Part shown: positions 61,178 through 64,000 of the stretch, one piece after another
Layout of the letters: each line of letters starts with the position of its first letter
Position numbering within the stretch: position 1 is the stretch's first letter
NCBI GenBank assembly: GCA_020638905.1
Contig: JACKHP010000007.1
Span: forward strand, 62,001-126,000
Direction: 5' to 3'
DNA: 64,000 nucleotides
From: Planctomycetota bacterium
GTDB lineage: Bacteria; Planctomycetota; B15-G4
The notes under the pieces: generated by a model
The model's database searches: none
What the model saw: the letters and a program-made list of their open reading frames with translations, nothing else
What the model was told of the DNA's origin: nothing
Made by a program: the position numbers and the translations under genes

Positions 61178-61968
61178 CTGGGAGCCTCGGCGGGAGCGCG
61201 GGCGGTGGGTCGGAGCTGCGAGGGGCCGGTCACGCTCGGATCGCTGGGTGGGTCGAAGGCATGGGCGCTGGCCCGGCGCAGCACCTTCTCGAGCTGGTCG
61301 ACGAAGCGCTCGCGCGCGCGCTTGAGGATCATGCCGACCTGTTTGCGCGGGATGTCCATGACCTCGGCCAGGTCGTCGTAGCTCAGGCCCTCGAGCTCGC
61401 GGTGGAACAGGATCGTGCGGTCGTGCGGCCGCAGCGCGGAGAACGCGTGGGCGCTCACGGCGAGCAGCACGCAGGCGGGGCCCAGCAGCGACTCGGCGTG
61501 ATCGCGCTCGCTCACCACCGACGCCGGGTCGGGCAGCGTGCGGCGCTGGGCCTGGTTGCGCTCGAACCTGGCGTTGCGACGCCGCATGCGCGAGGTGAGC
61601 CGCAACTGGTTGAGCGCGTCGTAGCGCATGGTCTGGAAGGCCATGCCGAGGAAGTGCCGCACCTCGGGCTCGTCGGGGCGGGGTTCGACGAACAGCCGCT
61701 CGAGGAAGCGCGCCACGAGGTCGTCGGCCTCGACCGCCTGGCCGAAGCGGCGCGCGATCGACTGGGCCAGGTCGAGCAGGCGTCCGAGACTGAACTCGAC
61801 CAGCAGCTCGAAGGCGGCCCCGTCGTCGCGTGCGCGGAAGCGCCACAGGAGTTGCGCGGCCACGAGGTCGATCTGCTCGTCGTCGCGCGCATCGAACGGA
61901 CACGGCAGCTCGAGCTCGGCGGTCAGGGGACTGCGCGCCAGGCAGTCGGGCAGGCTTCGATCGGCCAC
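61174..61968 (-). CDS. ECF-like RNA polymerase sigma factor
   Basis: 264 residues. The GTG at 61968 is taken as start because AGGGGAGA (61975-61982) is six bases upstream; an ATG at 62058 in the same frame overlaps a TACCAT promoter-like hexamer and is less likely. Region 2 is seen in AFELLVEFSLGRLLDLAQSI and VEADDLVARFLERLF. Region 4 is seen in LRPHDRTILFHRELEGLSYDDLAEVM followed by the recognition helix RKQVGMILKRARERF. Region 3 is missing, as in ECF sigma factors. The recognition helix QVGMIL is unusual, since most ECF sigmas have a VxSRLxRAR pattern. It is coupled to the zinc anti-sigma gene downstream. Confidence 0.84.
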   Translation of the reverse strand: MADRSLPDCLARSPLTAELELPCPFDARDDEQIDLVAAQLLWRFRARDDGAAFELLVEFSLGRLLDLAQSIARRFGQAVEADDLVARFLERLFVEPRPDEPEVRHFLGMAFQTMRYDALNQLRLTSRMRRRNARFERNQAQRRTLPDPASVVSERDHAESLLGPACVLLAVSAHAFSALRPHDRTILFHRELEGLSYDDLAEVMDIPRKQVGMILKRARERFVDQLEKVLRRASAHAFDPPSDPSVTGPSQLRPTARAPAEAPR

Positions 61969-62011
61969 GGGCACTCTCCCCTTCGGTCGACGCCGGGACG
62001 GCGGACGAGTC

Positions 62012-62032
62012 GCGGGCCGCGTCACGGCCCGC
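62012..62032. terminator. Small GC stem-loop
   Basis: GCGGGCCG (62012-62019) pairs with CGGCCCGC (62025-62032) across a 5-base loop, in the 142-bp gap between the secreted-protein gene and the sigma gene. May end the upstream transcript or lie in the sigma leader. Confidence 0.35.
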
Positions 62033-62056
62033 CAGGGATGTGTCCGTCGAGACGCC

Positions 62057-62062
62057 ATGGTA
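62057..62062 (-). promoter_or_regulatory. Putative -10 element (TACCAT) of sigma gene
   Basis: TACCAT on the minus strand, 89 bases upstream of the sigma factor GTG. No good -35, as might be expected if the gene is read by an alternative sigma factor. Confidence 0.3.
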
Positions 62063-62110
62063 ACGGCGATTCTCCGGCGCGGAGGCCGAAGGCCGTCGTC
62101 GGGCGACGCG

Positions 62111-62818
62111 TCAGGGTGCGGCGGGGACGACGAGCAGCGCGTTGCTGGCGCTGGCTCCGCGCGGACCCGCGGCGTCGGCGATCCAGATCTGCACGCAGAA
62201 GGCGAGATCGTCGGGCAGCACGGGCAGCGGCAGCTCGAGGGAGCCGTCGGCGTCGGTGCGCGCGGACAGCAGCAGGTCGGGCGACGGCACCAGCACCCCG
62301 CCGCGGAACGGGACGCTGCGGGTGTCGAGTCCCAGGACGAGCAGGGCCGGGGCGTCGGGCAGAGCGCCGTCGAGCCGCAACGCGGGAGACGGCTCGGCCG
62401 CAGACGTCTCGGAGCTCGCGTCGGCGGGCACGCCCGTCGTCGCGTCCGCAGCGGACGGTGCCGAAGCGGTCGTCGCGGGACCGAGCCGCGGCGCGCCACG
62501 TGCGCCGTCCAACGCGTGGCCGAGGTCGCGCAACGCGTGGTCCGCGAACTCGACCGTCGCGGGCGGCGACTGGGGCGCGGCCGAACCCACCTTCGGCGGC
62601 GGCAGCTTGCCACCGGGGGCGTTCGCGCCGCCGGCGGGTCCGGGCTTGATGCCGGGATGGGTGTGCTCGATGCCGCCCACGCCGTCGCTGCCGCCCGCGC
62701 GCGTCGGGTCGACCTGAACGATCGTTCCCGTCTGGGCGTCGAGCGATCCGGCCAGGACGCATCCGAGCAGCAGGGCGCCGCCGGCGTGGTGTACGAGTCG
62801 GTGGAGCTGCGTCCTCAT
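62111..62818 (-). CDS. Secreted protein with planctomycete-type C-terminal tail
   Basis: 235 residues, ATG at 62818 overlapping the stop of the sigma-repeat protein. A signal peptide (HHAGGALLLGCVLAGSLDAQ) is followed by a Gly/Pro/Ala-rich low-complexity region of about 100 residues, probably disordered. Then comes a beta-rich C-terminal domain (PALLVLGLDTRSVPFRGG, then TDADGSLELPLPVLPDDL and SASNALLVV). The tail is the same kind of module as at the end of the subtilisin at 52571-55012. The function is unknown. Translation coupling to a sigma factor gene suggests it is part of the response that the factor controls. Confidence 0.65.
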   Translation of the reverse strand: MRTQLHRLVHHAGGALLLGCVLAGSLDAQTGTIVQVDPTRAGGSDGVGGIEHTHPGIKPGPAGGANAPGGKLPPPKVGSAAPQSPPATVEFADHALRDLGHALDGARGAPRLGPATTASAPSAADATTGVPADASSETSAAEPSPALRLDGALPDAPALLVLGLDTRSVPFRGGVLVPSPDLLLSARTDADGSLELPLPVLPDDLAFCVQIWIADAAGPRGASASNALLVVPAAP

Positions 62819-64000
62819 CGCGGCGTTCCTTCCTCGTCGTCCCGCGCGTCGGACGTCCCGAACTGCGCGAGACCGATCCCCATGTGCCGCGCGAGGTGCG
62901 GCAGCTCGTGGTCGATCCACGAACCCACCACCGGCGCGGGATGCTCGCGCTGCACCTCGAGCAGGCGACGGGCGGCCGCGACGAAGCGCTCGGCACGCTG
63001 CAGGCGCGCCGTCGCGAAGCACACGTTCATGATGCGCACCGGATCGTCGGGCCACTCGTCGGCGCAGTCGTCGGCCACGGCGAGCGCCTCCTCGAAGCGG
63101 TCCTGGCGCAGGAGCGCGAGCATCAGGTTGCGGAACACGTTCTGCCGCGTGATCGTGGGCAGGTCGACCTCGAGCAGCCGGCGCAGGATGCCCTCGGCGT
63201 CGGCGTGCTCGCCCGCGTGGATGTGGCACAGCGCGAGCGCGACCTGCTGGCGTCCGGAGGTGCTCTCGAGGTGCGCGAGCACCGCGAGGCAGGCGCGCGT
63301 GTCGTCGAGGGCGCCGTCGCCCGATCGGGGCGGCTCGGCCAGGGGCGAGACGTCGACGTCGTCGTGTCCGACGCTGGTCAGCCGGCGTGCCAGGTGCCGG
63401 ACGTCGTCGAGCACCACGTCGCGGCGGCGCGGCGGAGCCTGGACCAGCGTGCGCTCGGAGACGCGCTTGACCGACAGCAGGCAGGCCTTGGCCAGCTCGT
63501 AGACGAGGTCGGCCAGGCGCCTGCGTCCCTCGCTGGCCGAGAGGTCGAGCATGCGGCGGATGAGCGCGCGCATGTCCTTGACGCGGTCGCGTCCGCCCAG
63601 GCGGCGGACGACCACCTCCTGGATCGAGGCCAGCGTCTCGCGCGGCAGGCGCTCGGTGCCGGCCAGGCGTTCGAGCAGGCGGTCGGCCAGGTGCTGCCGT
63701 GCGCGGCGGATGATCATGCCGACCTGGTCGCCGTCGAGTTCGAGCATGCTGGCCACGCGGTCGTAGCTGAAGCCGACGATCTCGCGCGCCACGAGCACGC
63801 GCTGGTCGCGCGTCTCCAGGTCGGAGAAGCACTCGGCGGTCAGCTCGACGATCTGCCGGCCGTAGCGCGCGAGCAGGTCGTGCTCCTCGTCGTCCTGGGC
63901 GACCTGGGCCGGATCACGGGGATCGTCGAGCGCGTCCTGGTAGCGGAGCCCGCCGGTGACCGCGCGCTTCTGCTGGCGGAGCTGGTCGAAGACCTCGTTC
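62815..64000 (-). CDS. Sigma-70-like factor fused to helical-repeat domain, 5' partial
   Basis: 394 visible residues; the frame is open to the right edge, so region 2 and the start lie outside the window. The visible N-terminal part has FDQLRQQKRA, LLARYGRQIVELTAECFSDL and region 4 DQRVLVAREIVGFSYDRVASMLELDGDQVGMIIRRARQHL. A 260-residue C-terminal helical domain follows, with TPR-like pairs (AKACLLSVKRVSE, LARRLTSVGHDDVDVSPLAE, RNLMLALLRQDRFEEALAV). Its layout matches the repeat part of the separate zinc anti-sigma protein at 60257-61177, but the Hx3Cx2C motif is absent. It may be a sigma factor with a built-in sensor or inhibitor. It is coupled to a secreted-protein gene (ATGA overlap). Confidence 0.78.
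   Translation of the reverse strand, partial: NEVFDQLRQQKRAVTGGLRYQDALDDPRDPAQVAQDDEEHDLLARYGRQIVELTAECFSDLETRDQRVLVAREIVGFSYDRVASMLELDGDQVGMIIRRARQHLADRLLERLAGTERLPRETLASIQEVVVRRLGGRDRVKDMRALIRRMLDLSASEGRRRLADLVYELAKACLLSVKRVSERTLVQAPPRRRDVVLDDVRHLARRLTSVGHDDVDVSPLAEPPRSGDGALDDTRACLAVLAHLESTSGRQQVALALCHIHAGEHADAEGILRRLLEVDLPTITRQNVFRNLMLALLRQDRFEEALAVADDCADEWPDDPVRIMNVCFATARLQRAERFVAAARRLLEVQREHPAPVVGSWIDHELPHLARHMGIGLAQFGTSDARDDEEGTPR

Noticed and set aside
61969..62058. ATG at 62058 as start of the sigma factor
   Set aside because: The 30-residue extension is Arg/Pro-rich and overlaps a TACCAT promoter-like element, whereas the GTG at 61968 has a good ribosome site.

Overview
This window is a GC-rich (roughly 70%+) bacterial chromosome segment with about 50 protein genes. 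It is tightly packed and has almost uniformly G/C third codon positions. I see no tRNA, rRNA, insertion sequence, prophage or CRISPR array. The gene content suggests a high-GC member of the Planctomycetota: several large secreted proteins sharing a C-terminal beta-rich tail, a DUF6370 lipoprotein, a giant AsmA/DUF748 protein, and sigma factors with helical-repeat extensions. That assignment is inference; no marker gene is present.

Layout, left to right. 1-8030: a partial unknown gene, a secreted arylsulfotransferase-like protein, a small helical protein, a Ca2+-type P-type ATPase, a serine hydrolase and a DUF6370 lipoprotein. 8027-9358: an ATP-grasp enzyme. 9521-20343: two divergent, translationally coupled gene strings that look like a light/oxidative-stress lipid-tailoring island (minus strand: acyl desaturase, FAD oxidoreductase, DUF1365, cyclopropane-synthase-like methyltransferase, DUF2878, class II photolyase; plus strand: DUF1295 reductase, second methyltransferase, lipoprotein, alpha/beta hydrolase). 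A 13-bp inverted repeat lies between them. 20340-39314: mixed metabolic and secreted genes (pseudouridine synthase, nitroreductase, VWA lipoprotein, nitronate monooxygenase-like enzyme, metallo-hydrolase, PLP sulfur enzyme, winged-helix regulator coupled to a serine hydrolase, NAD+ synthetase, FAD oxidoreductase, class II amidotransferase, HExxH secreted protein, methyltransferase).

39315-40114 is an 800-bp gene-free stretch full of folded DNA, including two inverted copies of a 32-nt element whose only two differences are compensatory. 40115-49225: a small kinase, a 1926-residue DUF748 protein coupled to a lipoprotein, and a coupled pair of universal stress proteins behind the best promoter in the window. 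49286-55713: S9 peptidase, Fe-superoxide dismutase, a secreted subtilisin-like protease with an intrinsic terminator in its leader, and a thioredoxin-like protein. 55944-60151: dapA-lysC and a gamma-glutamyltranspeptidase broken by one missing base.

60257-64000 is the most interesting regulatory region. A sigma factor is coupled to a zinc anti-sigma (Hx3Cx2C) helical-repeat protein. Next door is a second sigma factor that carries a matching helical-repeat domain fused to its own C-terminus and is coupled to a secreted protein. The two look like split and fused versions of one regulatory module.
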